Source of the DNA: Arion vulgaris
Taxonomy: Eukaryota; Mollusca; Gastropoda; Stylommatophora; Arionidae
DNA length: 64,000 bases
Direction: 5' to 3'
NCBI GenBank assembly: GCA_020796225.1
Contig: CM036771.1
Coordinates: forward strand, 25,526,176-25,590,175
Positions 21,906 through 33,029 of the stretch are shown in pieces. The translations under genes and the position numbers were made by a program. The notes under the pieces were generated by a model, which saw only the letters and a list, made by a program, of their open reading frames with translations, was not told where the DNA came from and ran no database searches. The stretch's first letter is position 1. Every line of letters begins with the position of its first letter.

Positions 21906-22203
21906 ATATTGGAGTCAAGACTACATGGTCGTGTATAGAACTATTGTGTGAGACACGAAATTGTGTATTATAATGCACATTCAGACTTTCTTCAGCGAGT
22001 TCCAGTTTTCAAGATCAAAATAGCGAATATGAATGTATTGTTTTGTGCGACACTAATATTTCGTGGAAGGTAGAATCCGTGGCTTCCGATAACATACGGT
22101 CGACGGACTTAAGTCAATATTATGAGAAATAATAGCACAACCGTAGCGTGACCTCGCAATTCAGTATTGTTCTATCAAGACGAATTCATGTTCAAAACAA
22201 CAC

Positions 22204-22337
22204 AACATGCTAAGTCAAGTTTATATTATGTTACAAGTTCAGTTTAACATGCTAAGTCAAGTTTATATTATGTTACAAGTTCAGTTTAACATGCTAAGTC
22301 GAAGTTTATATTGTATGTTACAAGTTCAGTTTAACAT
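22204..22337. repeat. 42-bp repeat, about three copies
   Basis: The unit is AACATGCTAAGTCAAGTTTA then TATTATGTTACAAGTTCAGT. Copies begin at 22204, 22246 and 22288. Confidence 0.93.
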
Positions 22338-22639
22338 TAAGTGAATTTTTTCCAGTAAATTATTAATATTTTTCAGTCAAAAAAATAACCTTGGACTCAT
22401 AGAAGTTAGTAAAATTGCAACAAAACTTACAGTGCTCTATCAAACACATACAAAAATCAGCCCCATTAAACAGGAATGTTGGTTTTCCCATCTGAACTAG
22501 TCGGGGTTATGTTGCCGGGGGTCACGTATAATCTTAGGGCACCATGGCAGTGACCACCGTCTCTTCACTTACTTATGAACGAAGATAGATTTTAGAAGTA
22601 AAGGTCAAGAACATATTCTTTTAAGTACGACAGGACAGG

Positions 22640-24540
22640 TCAAGACGTTGTAAGTAGGATAAGGTGTGTCAAACGGCGAGAAGAGTCAATGCCCACAGCA
22701 GAAAATCGACTGCAAGCTACGTTAAATAACCTTGAAGTGTGGTCAGCAAAGTGGAATATGAAAATAAATCCTTCAAAGACCACTTACACTGTGTTCTCCC
22801 AGAATAACAAGGATTACAAGATAACGCTTAAAGTCAATGGGCAGATCCTTCCAGTGAGCAAAACCCCAACGTACCTAGGAATCACACTCGACAGAAAGCT
22901 GACTTGGTGCACCCAGATCGAAAATGCTACGGCAAAAGTGAGGCACAGGCTAACAATGATGCGTAAACTCGCAGGTTCCACATGGGAAGCAAACACCAGA
23001 ATTCTCAAGACACTTTACTCTGGTAGAGTGCGACCGGTCCTAGAGTACGGTATGGCAGAGTGGAGCAATGCATCTAACAAGCAATTCGCAAAAGTGAGCA
23101 GCAGTCAAAACCGGAGCTTTACTGCATGTATCACTGGAGCCATAAGAAGTCCAAATGCCCATCAAGGCGATGGAGACCATCGACAGGCATCCAAACTCAA
23201 TGACTGACCGAAGGGACAAAAAGTAGTAGTACTTGCGGAAAAACTCAAACGGCTCGAATCTCATCCAATGCATGAAAGAATGTATGAATTCGGAAAGTGG
23301 AGAATACAGAGATCCAACTTCGTTAGAATCTCTAAGGCACTGACCAGAGACCACCCAGTCCTTTCCAAATGCACAGCCAAACCAATCCCGGCAATCGACA
23401 AGTGTCCGCCATGGAAAACAAAAATGCCAGAACTAAGGAAATCAATCCCAGGCATACTGAACAAAAGGGATCAAACAAACCTCGACAGAAAAACTGCAGC
23501 AGAAGAGCACATAGAATCAGAGTACCCTGAAAATGAGTGGACGCACGTCTACACGGACGAATCGGCAAATAACGCAATAAGCGATGGCGGAGGAGGAATA
23601 GTGCTTAAAATCTCAAAGAAAGTAACGGTCAAGAAAGCGATTGCAACTGGCAAATACTCGAATAACTACCGAGCAGAGGCAGAGGCAATCAAAGAGGCGG
23701 CCGAAATGATCTTGGAGAGAAGAAGCACTACACGTAACAAGGTCGTGATATTCACCGATGTTCTATCGGTCATCGCGGCACTTAAATGCGTTGGCAAAAC
23801 AGAGATGAATGAGCTCAAAAAGTCCCTCGCTGAACTAACGAGTTCACTCAAACGCACCGTCATCCAGTGGATACCGTCACACTGCAACGTTAGGGAAACG
23901 AAGCAGCCGACAAGCTAGCAAAAGAGGGCGGGCGACTACCTCAGACTGATCTCGAGATCGGTTATGAGGAAGTCAAAACAACCATCGGTTCGCACTATAG
24001 AAGCAAATGGGCAAAAGACCACCCCCAGTACACAGACAGTGACGGATACTATGGTCTCTCTCGCAATGAACAAGTCGCCATGTTCCGCCTCCGTACCGGC
24101 CACAACAAGCTCCGAGCCCACATGTTCCATAAATTTAAAATTGGCACAACTAGCCTGTGCCCCTGCAATATGGCAGACATGACGGCAGAACACGTCTTGC
24201 AAGACTGTCAACGATTAGCAGGTATAAGGAAAGAGTACTGGCCACAACACACAGAGCTTCGCAAAAAGCTGTACGGAGGAACGGAGTCCCTAAAAACAAC
24301 AGTAAAATTCATGATAGAAGTTGGTCCATCAGTCTAGGCCGGGAACGCAAAGGAAAGGAAAGGTAGCAAGCTCATCAACAGAAGTAAATGCTGGGAACAA
24401 CCACCACGGTGGGATGACGAGGTGAGAAGTCGTGGTTCGACAAGCGGTGTGCTGTCAGGAAGTGGCAAAATGTCAAGAAAATGGAACCACCCAGCATGGT
24501 CACAACCCACAGTTGCAACTAGATATGAATAATAAAACTG
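22640..24540 (+). pseudogene. Jockey-like LINE: reverse transcriptase C-terminus, RNase H and Cys/His knuckle
   Basis: The element is 5' truncated. The segment 22689-23090 encodes the post-catalytic part of a non-LTR reverse transcriptase (TPTYLGITLDRKLTW, LEYGMAEWSNAS). The frame breaks near 23095 and again near 23205. RNase H follows at 23520-23890, with catalytic-type residues in VYTDESANN, NYRAEAEAI, VIFTDVLSVI and WIPSHCNV. After another frameshift near 23890 the 24080-24337 frame has SLCPCNMADMTAEHVLQDC, a Cys/His knuckle typical of the 3' end of jockey-clade ORFs. A short A-rich tail ends near 24535. It sits in the intron of the minus-strand membrane-protein gene, in the opposite direction. 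It is non-functional, but well enough preserved to be fairly young. Confidence 0.9.
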
Positions 24541-24551
24541 GATGTTTTTTT

Positions 24552-24745
24552 TCCGTTCCAAAAGCACTTGAGCTTTTCAGCTCTTCTGCTCGGTGTCATA
24601 GACATCGTAACCCTTCGGTTCGGTGCCACAAACACCGTAAATCTGAAGAAAATGGGTTGCTTTCTGCCAGCGCGGAATTGAACCGCAGTCACAGGGGCTT
24701 GTCACCCATCGCCCAACGCTCTACGAACATGCTGGGCATGCGGGC
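24552..24745 (-). mobile_element. SINE-A copy 3
   Basis: Diverged copy flanked by the short duplication AACTGGA (24536-24542 and 24746-24752). It is inserted at the 3' end of the LINE at 22640-24540. Confidence 0.8.
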
Positions 24746-24995
24746 AACTGGAGCAATTGCAAAATGGTTGAAAGTGGAAAGTATTAAGTTACCTATATTC
24801 TCCGTTAATAAGTTACCTATACTCTACAGTAATAAGTTAACTATATTCTACAGTAATGTTATCTATATTCCCCAGTAATAAGTTATCTATATTCTACAGT
24901 AATAAGTTACCTATATTCTACAGTAATAAGTTACCTATATTCTCCAGTAATAAGTTACCTATATTCTCCAGTAATAAATTACCTATATTCTCCAG

Positions 24996-25240
24996 TGGTG
25001 GCGTCTGTGGCCTAGGGGTTAGTGACTCGGTCTACTAACCTCGACGTTCTGAGTTCGAATCTCACTGCGGACAGTTTGGTTGCAAATTGTTTCGCGTGGA
25101 TTTTAACAAAGGACGATGGCACCACCCGTTCAGAAAGCAATGGCAAACTACTGAAAGCAATAATGCCTAGAAAAATCACAAACAAGTTACAAAGCTTGGG
25201 TTGATTCCAAAGTTCTATAAAGGATATGCAATTAAGACGA
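24996..25240 (+). mobile_element. SINE-B copy in the 24-bp array
   Basis: The tRNA-like head has GGGGTTAGTGACTCGG (A-box region) and GAGTTCGAATCTC (perfect B box). The body has CGCGTGGATTTTAACAAAGG, CACCCGTTCAGAAAGCAATG and GCCTAGAAAAATCACAAAC. Array sequence ATTCTCCAGT lies on both sides. Confidence 0.9.
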
Positions 25241-25479
25241 AGATATTCTCCAGTAATAAGTGACCTATATTTTCCAGTAATAAGTGACCTCATTTCTCAG
25301 TAATAAGTTACCTATATTCTCCAGTAATAAGTTACCTATATTCTCCAGTAATAAGTTACCTATATTCTCAGTAATAAGTACCAATATTTCCAGTACAAGT
25401 ACCTATATTCACACTAACAATTACCTACATTCTCAGTAATAAGTTACCTATACTCCCAGCAATAAGTTACTTTACTCAC

Positions 25480-25550
25480 GATGTTTGTAAGAATCCCAAG
25501 TTGTTCCGCAGAATAAATTCCTAGTATGTTGACATAACCACAATAACCTA
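25480..25550 (-). pseudogene. Decayed duplicate of exon 1 of the membrane-protein gene
   Basis: Forward text TTACTTTACTCACGATG, AAGTTGTTCCGCAGAA, TAGTATGTTGACA and CCACAATAACC parallels the exon 1 region 25738-25850 in the same order with small deletions. It includes the exon's 3' end and splice donor. It lies inside the 24-bp array. Confidence 0.75.
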
Positions 25551-25747
25551 TTCACCAGTAGCAAGTCGCATATATTCACCACTAACGAATTACCTATATT
25601 CTCCAGTAATAAGTTACCTATATTCTACAGTAATAAGTTACCAATATTCACCAGTAGCAAGTCACATATATTCACCACTAACGAATTACCTATATTCTAC
25701 AGTAATAAGTTACCTATACTCACCAGCAGTAAGTTATCTTTACTCAC

Positions 25748-25874
25748 CAATCGTTTGGTCCAAAGAATCGCCAACAGGTTGTTCCGCAGAAGTTGGTAAA
25801 CTTCCTTCAAGTATGTTGACAGTTGAAGCCACAATAACGGCTATAAACATCGCAGAAAGCCAGCATAACGCCAT
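25748..25874 (-). CDS. First coding exon: signal peptide of the membrane protein
   Basis: ATG at 25872-25874 opens 42 codons plus one base, ending at a strong donor ATTG/GTGAGT (25747-25742). The peptide starts MALCWLSAMFIAVIVAST, a clear signal-peptide hydrophobic core, with likely cleavage in the following 10 or so residues. One leftover base plus two bases at the 18518 acceptor restore an Asp codon, so the frame passes straight into the long exon. No other exon is required in the 7.2-kb intron. Upstream to 26000 no clear TATA box is seen. The exon is assigned from splice phase and signal-peptide quality, not homology. Confidence 0.75.
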
Positions 25875-26039
25875 CTTAGACTGTGTCCACTATTGTCAGT
25901 GCAGACTTGATGTAGGAATAGAATTTGAAATTCGTATTAATAACCTTATGAGAGTGTTGTTATATGACTCTAAACATTGAGGGCAGCAAAAGTAACCACC
26001 AGAAAACTACAGATCTTCATAAATGGCTGTTTACGTAGA

Positions 26040-26545
26040 ATAGAGGGACTGAGATGATATGACAAGATTACGGACGAGGAACTCAGACAAAGAACTAAGC
26101 AGATACCAGTGGAGAATGAGCTACCAGAGAGACGCTGGCGATGGATATTACACACATTCCACACATGGACATTGAGAAGACCGACCAGAAGCAATGCAAG
26201 GCGGACACTGTTTTGGAACCCACGGGAAACAGGAACACGAGAAGGCCTAGATTTACCTGGAGAAGAGAGCTGGAGACTGATATTAAAAGGATAGGTAAAA
26301 CATGGAAAGAATTGGAAGGAATGGCATGAGAGTGGAAGAGTTGGAAGAAGTTTGCTGAAGACTTGTGCTCTGTTGGGAGTTGAAATGTGAAGGGAATGGC
26401 ATGAGAGTGGAAGAGTTGGAAGAAGTTTGCTGAAGACTTGTGCTCTGTTGGGAGTTGAAATGTGAAGGGAATGGCATGAGAGTGGAAGAGTTGGAAGAAG
26501 TTTGCTGAAGACTTGTGCTCCGTTGAGAGTTGAAATGTGAAGAAA
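26040..26545 (+). mobile_element. LINE-T 3' end with internal triplication
   Basis: It encodes fragments of a LINE C-terminus (ELPERRWRWI, RRPRFTWRRELETDIKRIGK). From about 26312 a 74-bp segment beginning GAAGGGAATGGCATGAGAG occurs three times nearly unchanged, ending TTGAAATGTGAA. Confidence 0.8.
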
Positions 26546-26984
26546 GTGAACAGTACAAGAAAATAAAAATCGTTTTTGTCAAAACGGTTGATCATGCCGG
26601 TGGTGGTAGTGAGGATAAGTTCTCACTGTCTATAGAAAGCTCCCAAGACTTGAGTATCTTAAAAGTCTTCAACAGCCAAGTCCAGCTCCTGATCTTCTTG
26701 TGATGAAACTGTTTTTAGAAGACAGGAGAAGGGCTGAATGTCGAGTAGCTGGTTCTAGAACACCAATAGCTTGGGTAAGATGGGATTATTTAACCTTGGT
26801 AGATAACTAAATATAAGGTCTAATGGTGAAAAATGGACTTCATTGCAAAGTGCTTTCGCCATATGGTTCCGTCCTTGTCAGCATAAATTTCATGCACCTA
26901 CCAGAGTGTTACATACATAAATCACAAACTCCGTAGCTACAGCCACATTCCAAGGGATCTCATAAAATATGTCATATGTCACTC
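26546..26984. other. Unassigned stretch
   Basis: No gene is seen. The sequence from about 26840 probably forms the body of the minus-strand tRNA-like SINE whose head is at 26985-27060. Confidence 0.35.
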
Positions 26985-27060
26985 GGTCCAGATTTGAACC
27001 CAAACCTTCAGAAGACAAGCAAACGTCTTAACCACTTCACGATGTGCTAGATAACTAATC
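26985..27060 (-). mobile_element. SINE-D-like tRNA-derived head
   Basis: On minus, GAAGTGGTTAAGACG (A-box region) and GGTTTGGGTTCAAATCTGG (B box) sit at normal tRNA spacing. It is not a functional tRNA gene: no cloverleaf acceptor stem is evident, and SINE body sequence follows. Confidence 0.6.
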
Positions 27061-28930
27061 TAGGAGAAGGTAAGCTCTGAGTTCAAATCTCCGCTGCCTT
27101 GCGGTTTTACCCATTCATGGGTAAAGGTTTGCTGTCATCAAATGGACATAAAAGTCTCTTATCATTAGTTCTCTATGTCAGATACACTAGCTTATCGAGA
27201 TTTGATGTAGCGTTCACAACCGCATCTTTTCATTATTTTCACTTTGGATGACAACCTTTCATAAGGCTCTTTAATTGTATAAATTTAACTCCCTTCATGA
27301 CACAAACTAAATTTGTCTCTCGTATTTCGTCAAGCAAAAAAATTTTGATCCGATTTTTTTAATCCGAACAAAATTAGTTTTTGATTGGAACAAATGGTGT
27401 TATCGTTTTCACGTTACTGGTTTGTAAGATCCAGGTCAGTGCGATATATTTTCTCAGTATAATGCAAGTCTTCGAAATGCCGCCCCTTAAATGTTTTTCC
27501 TTAAAATAACCTTCAATTGTAATTTTGATTTTGCTGCTAATGCCGCCCTCCTTGCGGTATCACCTGATGCGGCTACCTCACTGTATCATAGCACTGCACG
27601 ACCCTGGTAAGATCAATAACTTAGTATAATGGCTGATTGAACACGCTTTGAAATTTATACAATTTTTAAAGAATTTTATCAACTGATAACGAGGTAAAAA
27701 AAACAGCGTACAAAAGTTGAAAATATTCGCGCTGATCCTGCAGCTGAATGAATGAGCTATCACAATTTAATTATTCCAGAGTTTAGAGTTAAAGAGTTTT
27801 TTTATGTATTGTTTAACAACAAAACAACAATCTGTTTTATGTTATTAGATGATACAGCATATCTTCATCTACGTTCTTCTTCCTCAGACACAAATCAATG
27901 TAACATTCAGTTGCCTTCACGTCTTGTGGTGTCTTGCAGACTACAATCAAATCACTCCCCCTTTTTCTATCGGTCAGGTGTCATACTTTACTGAGAGAAC
28001 CATGACTGACCTATACTACACATCTCCGTCTCTACTGTTTTCCACCAGGGTGTCTTTGATCTGTCTCTACATCGTCTTCTCTCCGAAATTTATTGCAAAG
28101 CAGTTTTCATGATGATCTCTGGATCACTTCTGATTACATTCCATATCTGCGTCTAACGTCTGCTTTTTACTGCCTGCTCATGTCTGCTTTATCACTGTCT
28201 TTCATATTTGATTTCACTTTTTGAGAAGTTCTTCGTTGTTGATTTTTGCCTTCAAATATTCTGAGAATTCCTCCCAAGCAAGTTGTATGGAAGAATGAAA
28301 GTCTAGAGATTTTCTTTTTTGATGTTCTCCAGCATTTGGAACCATATTAAAGTATATCAATTAGGCAGATAAACTAGGTATATAAAAATGAAATCTAAAT
28401 ACAAAGAATATTGATACTATTTTTTACCTAACAAAGTAAATCAACATCTTCTATGAAGTATGGACTTACTAAATCAAATTGATACAAAAACTTGATCTTG
28501 TTTTTAAACAACAGAATAATATGTTTCTTGTTATTTATCACAAGCCACAGATTAGTTAGTGTTGCAGGTTCAAACCTTAGACTGTACTGACTTATACTGT
28601 ACTGACTTATACTGTACTGATTTAAGTGTATGTTTACCTGCACCTTTAAAACATGCGCAACAATTGTCAACCTCCAATGACGCTCTTACCGTGAAATCAG
28701 TTAACTTATAGTTACAGTTATTAAGACCTACTTCTGATGTATTACTACGCATATATGGTACATACTGGAATATCCTATCAAAGCATGCATGCACAGACTT
28801 ATAATTTGTTACTAAATATATATTTATATATAAAATGTGTTAACGTTTGCTACGCATAAAGAAAAGAAAGTATGTGCAGCGTATACATAAATGCCATATT
28901 TTATTGCAAACATATCACCGTGAACTCTAA
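27061..28930. other. Largely unassigned intergenic stretch
   Basis: No gene is seen. It holds a second B-box-like GAGTTCAAATCTCC at about 27080. A LINE-T fragment on minus at 27960-28190 matches 44420-44620. A 16-bp repeat (ACTGTACTGACTTAT type, three copies) lies at 28573-28625. Confidence 0.4.
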
Positions 28931-29029
28931 AAGTGCATGGTACAGTACGATCTTTCTCCAGACATTCTGCTAGCAGTGCCAAACCTGGAGAACGACATCA
29001 AACGCAAAAAAAAAAACTAGTCACGACAG

Positions 29030-29262
29030 AGAAGTACCCGTGTGTTGACGGGACCCGCAACGAAAGCAAAAAATTGTAACACTGCGTCTTACAAGGTATG
29101 TCGTACGAGGTCACGTAGGGTCCACCGAGTACTGATCAGGGGCTCGAGAGGGAGGAAAGAATATTCAGCAATGTGTCCAGGCATGTCGTAAGAGGCGTCT
29201 AAGGAGGGTTGGTAAATCACAAAGCGTGGTTAACAAGTGGTCGATATGGGGGGTTCGAAGAA
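29030..29262 (-). repeat. R1 interspersed repeat, minus copy
   Basis: It reads GACGGGACCCGCAACGAAAG, CATGTCGTAAGAGGCGTCT and GTTAACAAGTGGTCGATATG. This is the reverse complement of the copies at 31525-31800, 38190-38455, 45625-45837 and 61195-61450. The class is unknown; a SINE or LINE 3' end is possible. Confidence 0.7.
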
Positions 29263-29283
29263 GAATAAGAAATGGTTACACCA

Positions 29284-30860
29284 GATAAAACAAAGAGTAA
29301 TTTATAAGTATTTCTGCTTGGAAAAACAAAGAGTAATTTATAAGTATTTCTGCTTGGAAAAACAAAGAGTAATTTATAAATATTTCTGCTTGGAAAAACA
29401 AAGAGTAATTTATAAGTATTTCTGCTTGGAAAAACAAAGAGTAATTTATAAGTATTTCTGCTTGGAAAAACAAAGAGTAATTTATAAGTATTTCTGCTTG
29501 GAAAAACAAAGAGTAATTTATAAATATTTCTGCTTGGAAAAACAAAGAGTAATTTATAAGTATTTCTGCTAGGAAAAACAAAGAGTAATTTATAAATATT
29601 TCTGCTTGGAAAAACAAAGAGCAATTTATAAATATTTCTGCTTGGAAAAACAAAGAGTAATTTATAAATATTTCTGCTTGGAAAAACAAAGAGTAATTTA
29701 TAAATATTTCTGCTTGGAAAAACAAAAAGTAATTTATAAATATTTCTGCTTGGAAAAACAAAGAGTAATTTATAAATATTTCTGCTTGGAAAAATAAAGA
29801 GTAATTTATAAATATTTCTGCTTGGAAAAACAAAGAGTAATTTATAAATATTTCTGCTTGGAAAAACAAAGAGTAATTTATAAGTATTTCTGCTTGGAAA
29901 AACAAAGAGCAATTTATAAATATTTCTGCTTGGAAAAACAAAGAGTAATTTATAAATATTTCTGCTTGGAAAAACAAAGAGTAATTTATAAGTATTTCTG
30001 CTTGGAAAAACAAAGAGCAATTTATAAATATTTCTGCTTGGAAAAACAAAGAGTAATTTATAAATATTTCTGCTTGGAAAAACAAAGAGTAATTTATAAA
30101 TATTTCTGCTTGGAAAACAAAGAATTTATAAATATTTCTGCTTGGAAAAACAAAGAGTAATTTATAAATATTTCTGCTTGGAAAAACAAAGAGTAATTTA
30201 TAAGTATTTCTGCTTGGAAAAACAAAGAGTAATTTATAAGTATTTCTGCTTGGAAAAACAAAGAGTAATTTATAAATATTTCTGCTTGGAAAAACAAAGA
30301 GTAATTTATAAGTATTTCTGCTTGGAAAAACAAAGAGTAATTTATAAGTATTTCTGCTTGGAAAAACAAAGAGTAATTTATAAGTATTTCTGCTTGGAAA
30401 AACAAAAAGAATTATAAATATTTCTGTGGGAAAAACAAAGAGTAATTTATAAATATTTCTGCTTGGAAAAACAAAGAGTAATTTATAATATTTCTGCTAG
30501 AAAAACAAAGAGTAATTATAAGTATTTCTGTAGGAAAAACAAAAGTAATTTATAAATATTTCTGTGGAAAACAAAGTAATTATAATTTTCTCTTCTTTAT
30601 AAGTATTTCTGCTTGAAAAACAGAGAATTTATAAAATTTCTTAACAAAGTAATTTATACTATTTCTACTTGGAAAAACAAAGAAGTAATTTATAGTATTT
30701 CTGCTTGGAAAACAATAATTTATAAATATTTCTGCTTAAACATTTATAATATTTCCTGCTGGAAACAAAGAATTTAAGATTTCTGCTTAAAAACAAATAA
30801 TTTATAATATTTCCTTGGAAAACAAGGAATAATTTATAATATTTCTCTTGAAAACAAGAG
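29284..30860. repeat. 36-bp minisatellite, about 43 copies
   Basis: The unit is ACAAAGAGTAATTTATAAAT then ATTTCTGCTTGGAAAA, with an A/G variant in TAT(A/G)AGTATT and a T/C variant in GAG(T/C)AATT. The period of 12 codons leaves long frames open on both strands; these are not genes. From about 30400 units become shorter, mainly by base losses. Confidence 0.97.
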
Positions 30861-31329
30861 TAGGATATGTTACATTGGACAAACAGAATGTTTAAGATAC
30901 TATACTAAACAAGTAATTGCATATCCGAGACAAAGAAAGAATTTTCAGTATTTTGCTTGAATTGCAAAGCAAGTCAAAGTTTTTATTTAAACAAGTATGA
31001 AAATTCAATTTTCACTTCTTTCTGTTTACCTTTCCATTCACAGCAAGTTTAAAATTCTCAGCTCTTTCTCTCATCCCAGTTTTATGTTTACCTAGTCTTT
31101 TCAATAATCTCACTCTTTATTTCTTTCTTCTTTCTTCAGGTTCCAAACAGTGCCTGTCTTGCAATGAAACTAAATTACAATTTTCAGTTTCAATGTAGTT
31201 CAATTCTAGCATGTGCCAGCGAGAGTTGGGAAATAACTAAATATATATAAAGTAAGTTTAACACATTTGAAAATAGATGTCTGTAAAAATATAATGAACA
31301 TAAAATTGGATGAATTCAGGAGAAGTGAC

Positions 31330-31500
31330 GGAATCAGAGAAATGTCTGGTCAACCACTAGTGACAACTGTAATAAGAAATAGAAGATGGAGATATATTGA
31401 GCATACTCTGAGAAAAAGTGAGTAAAGAATCACAAATGCGGCATTGAAGTGGGAGGCAAATGGTTCACGTATGAAAAGATGCCAAGGAAAATCCTAATCG
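31330..31500 (+). mobile_element. LINE-T fragment
   Basis: It reads as [23 protein letters not shown] LINE C-terminus with stops. The related fragment is at 42690-42900. The preceding segment 30990-31190 is another decayed LINE-tail copy. Confidence 0.55.
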
Positions 31501-31524
31501 AACTTTATTAGAAGGATCTTCTTC

Positions 31525-31800
31525 TTCTTCAAACACTCTATATCGACCACTTGTTAACCACTTTGTGATTTGTATGTGATCTGAGCCTAAGAACGAGTGT
31601 ATGTTGTACCAGTTATGCGCCTATAAGCAGGCCAGCACATTCGATTTATGCGATGCTATTAGTTTACTAGGGTAACTTCCCTATGTCCTACATCAGTCGA
31701 CTCTTACGATATGCTTGTAGGTCACAGTGTTACTATTCATTACTTTCCTTACGGGCCCCGATACCACACGGGAGACCTGAAATGATCGAGAAATATAGGA
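31525..31800 (+). repeat. R1 interspersed repeat
   Basis: It starts near TATATCGACCACTTGTTAAC, continues TATGCGCCTATAAGCAGGCC, and ends with TAGGTCACAGTGTTACTATT. It is inverted relative to 29030-29262, so the two R1 copies flank the 36-bp array region. Confidence 0.7.
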
Positions 31801-32290
31801 CTCAGTTCTATGGAACGTGTTGCCCAGGATAGAGCGGTATGGAGAACTTACTTGCAGGCCTTATGTAACTTATAACAATACGAGAGAAATATAATATTGT
31901 GTTTAACTATTTCTATACTGCAGTTTATAACTGGACCTCTACTTAATGTACTTGCACATTCTGATAGCAAGAAACACTTGATTTCAGTTCATACCAAGCT
32001 AGTTCCAGTTTAAACATGTGCCTGGGTAGGACTTTTCACACAAACTTAAAAACTGGGACTTTCAATTTAAGTAAACAAATTATGATTGTAATGTTATGTA
32101 AGACACTGGTATTGCAGTAAGTGTACAGTTGATTGTCTTTTATTGATCTGTGGAAATGCAGTTTTCATGTCTTGTCTTATCCACGTGTGCCGTGAAGAGA
32201 AGTGGGGAGTTTCAATTTTCTATCCTGTGTCAGTTGTGTTGCATCTGTAATTGTTAGTCTTTGATGCCTGCGATATTATCTATCCATCCG
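31800..32290. other. LINE C-terminal scrap and unassigned sequence
   Basis: The segment 31815-31875 has the common LINE end reading R-V-x-Q-D-R-A-V-W-R-T-Y-L-Q-A. The rest to 32290 is unassigned. Confidence 0.45.
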
Positions 32291-32294
32291 TCCG

Positions 32295-32490
32295 TGGATG
32301 CCGGGACCCGCAAGAAAAGCCAAGAATAGTATCACTGCGACATACAAGGCATGGTTCATTTGAGCTGAATATGCTGAGCTTTAAGCAGCAGTTACGGTTG
32401 GAAAAAAATGCCACGTCCACCTTGGGATTGAACCCAGACCACTAGCCTAAGAAGCCAGTTGACTAACAACTATGCTATAATGGCTCCCTT
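32295..32490 (-). mobile_element. R1 scrap followed by SINE-D
   Basis: The segment 32295-32360 is a short R1 piece (GCCGGGACCCGCAAG). On minus, 32400-32485 has CATAGTTGTTAGTCAACTGG (A-box region) and CTGGGTTCAATCCCAAGG (B box), a tRNA-like SINE head. Related weaker copies are at 1865-1905 and 43840-43895. Confidence 0.65.
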
Positions 32491-32854
32491 GGTTCATGTC
32501 ATGTGATAACAACTAAACGACCAACTTGTTAAGTAAACACGAAAGTAAAATTACGTATTTGCTTCTGAGTCACAGACTTATGATCGTGTTGACGTCGAAA
32601 CACATCCATGTTCCAGCATATAGTCCTCGTATTAGATACAGTGTGACTTGGACAATTCAACGTGATAAACAGGATATTATAACTGTGAATAATTTGGCAA
32701 CGTGAAACATTTCAATGTGAAAGACAATGTATATTTTTCTTATTGTATCCATCTCTTCAGGGAAGAGAATCAACATCTGAGATGATAGCAAACACCAGAC
32801 CAGGAACAGAGATGTGTGGAGATCCATGATCGCCTACGTCAGACGGCACATCAC

Positions 32855-32864
32855 CTGATGATGA

Positions 32865-32895
<31 letters not shown>
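32855..32895. repeat. (CT)n microsatellite
   Basis: Uninterrupted TCTCTC tract within a LINE-derived segment. The flanking 32900-32975 reads on minus as the LINE end VVQDR. Confidence 0.9.
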
Positions 32896-32897
<2 letters not shown>

Positions 32898-33029
32898 TAC
32901 ACAAGGCCTGTAAACAAGTTACTCATACCTCTCTATCCTGGACAACTCGCTTAATCTCTTATATGGAAGTGAGTTCGCTATGTTTTTACCTCCTCAGTAA
33001 ATTTCATTTCAGGGTTTTGGTTATTGGTT

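Larger units (their letters stand above)
24784..25745. repeat. 24-bp minisatellite made of splice-donor-like units
   Basis: On the minus strand the unit is GGAGAATATAGGTAACTTAT plus TACT. Near exon 1 it becomes GGTGAGTATAGGTAACTTAT plus TACT. The unit adjoining the exon contains the true splice donor of the membrane-protein gene (GGTGAGTAAAGATAACTTAC). About 25-30 units are present, interrupted by SINE-B at 24996-25240. Confidence 0.92.

Noticed and set aside
27000..27050. Possible tRNA gene on minus
   Set aside because: No convincing acceptor stem; followed by repeat-like body sequence.
29217..30417. Frames of up to 269 codons on both strands
   Set aside because: Product of the 36-bp minisatellite; open in opposing frames at once, as expected from period alone.
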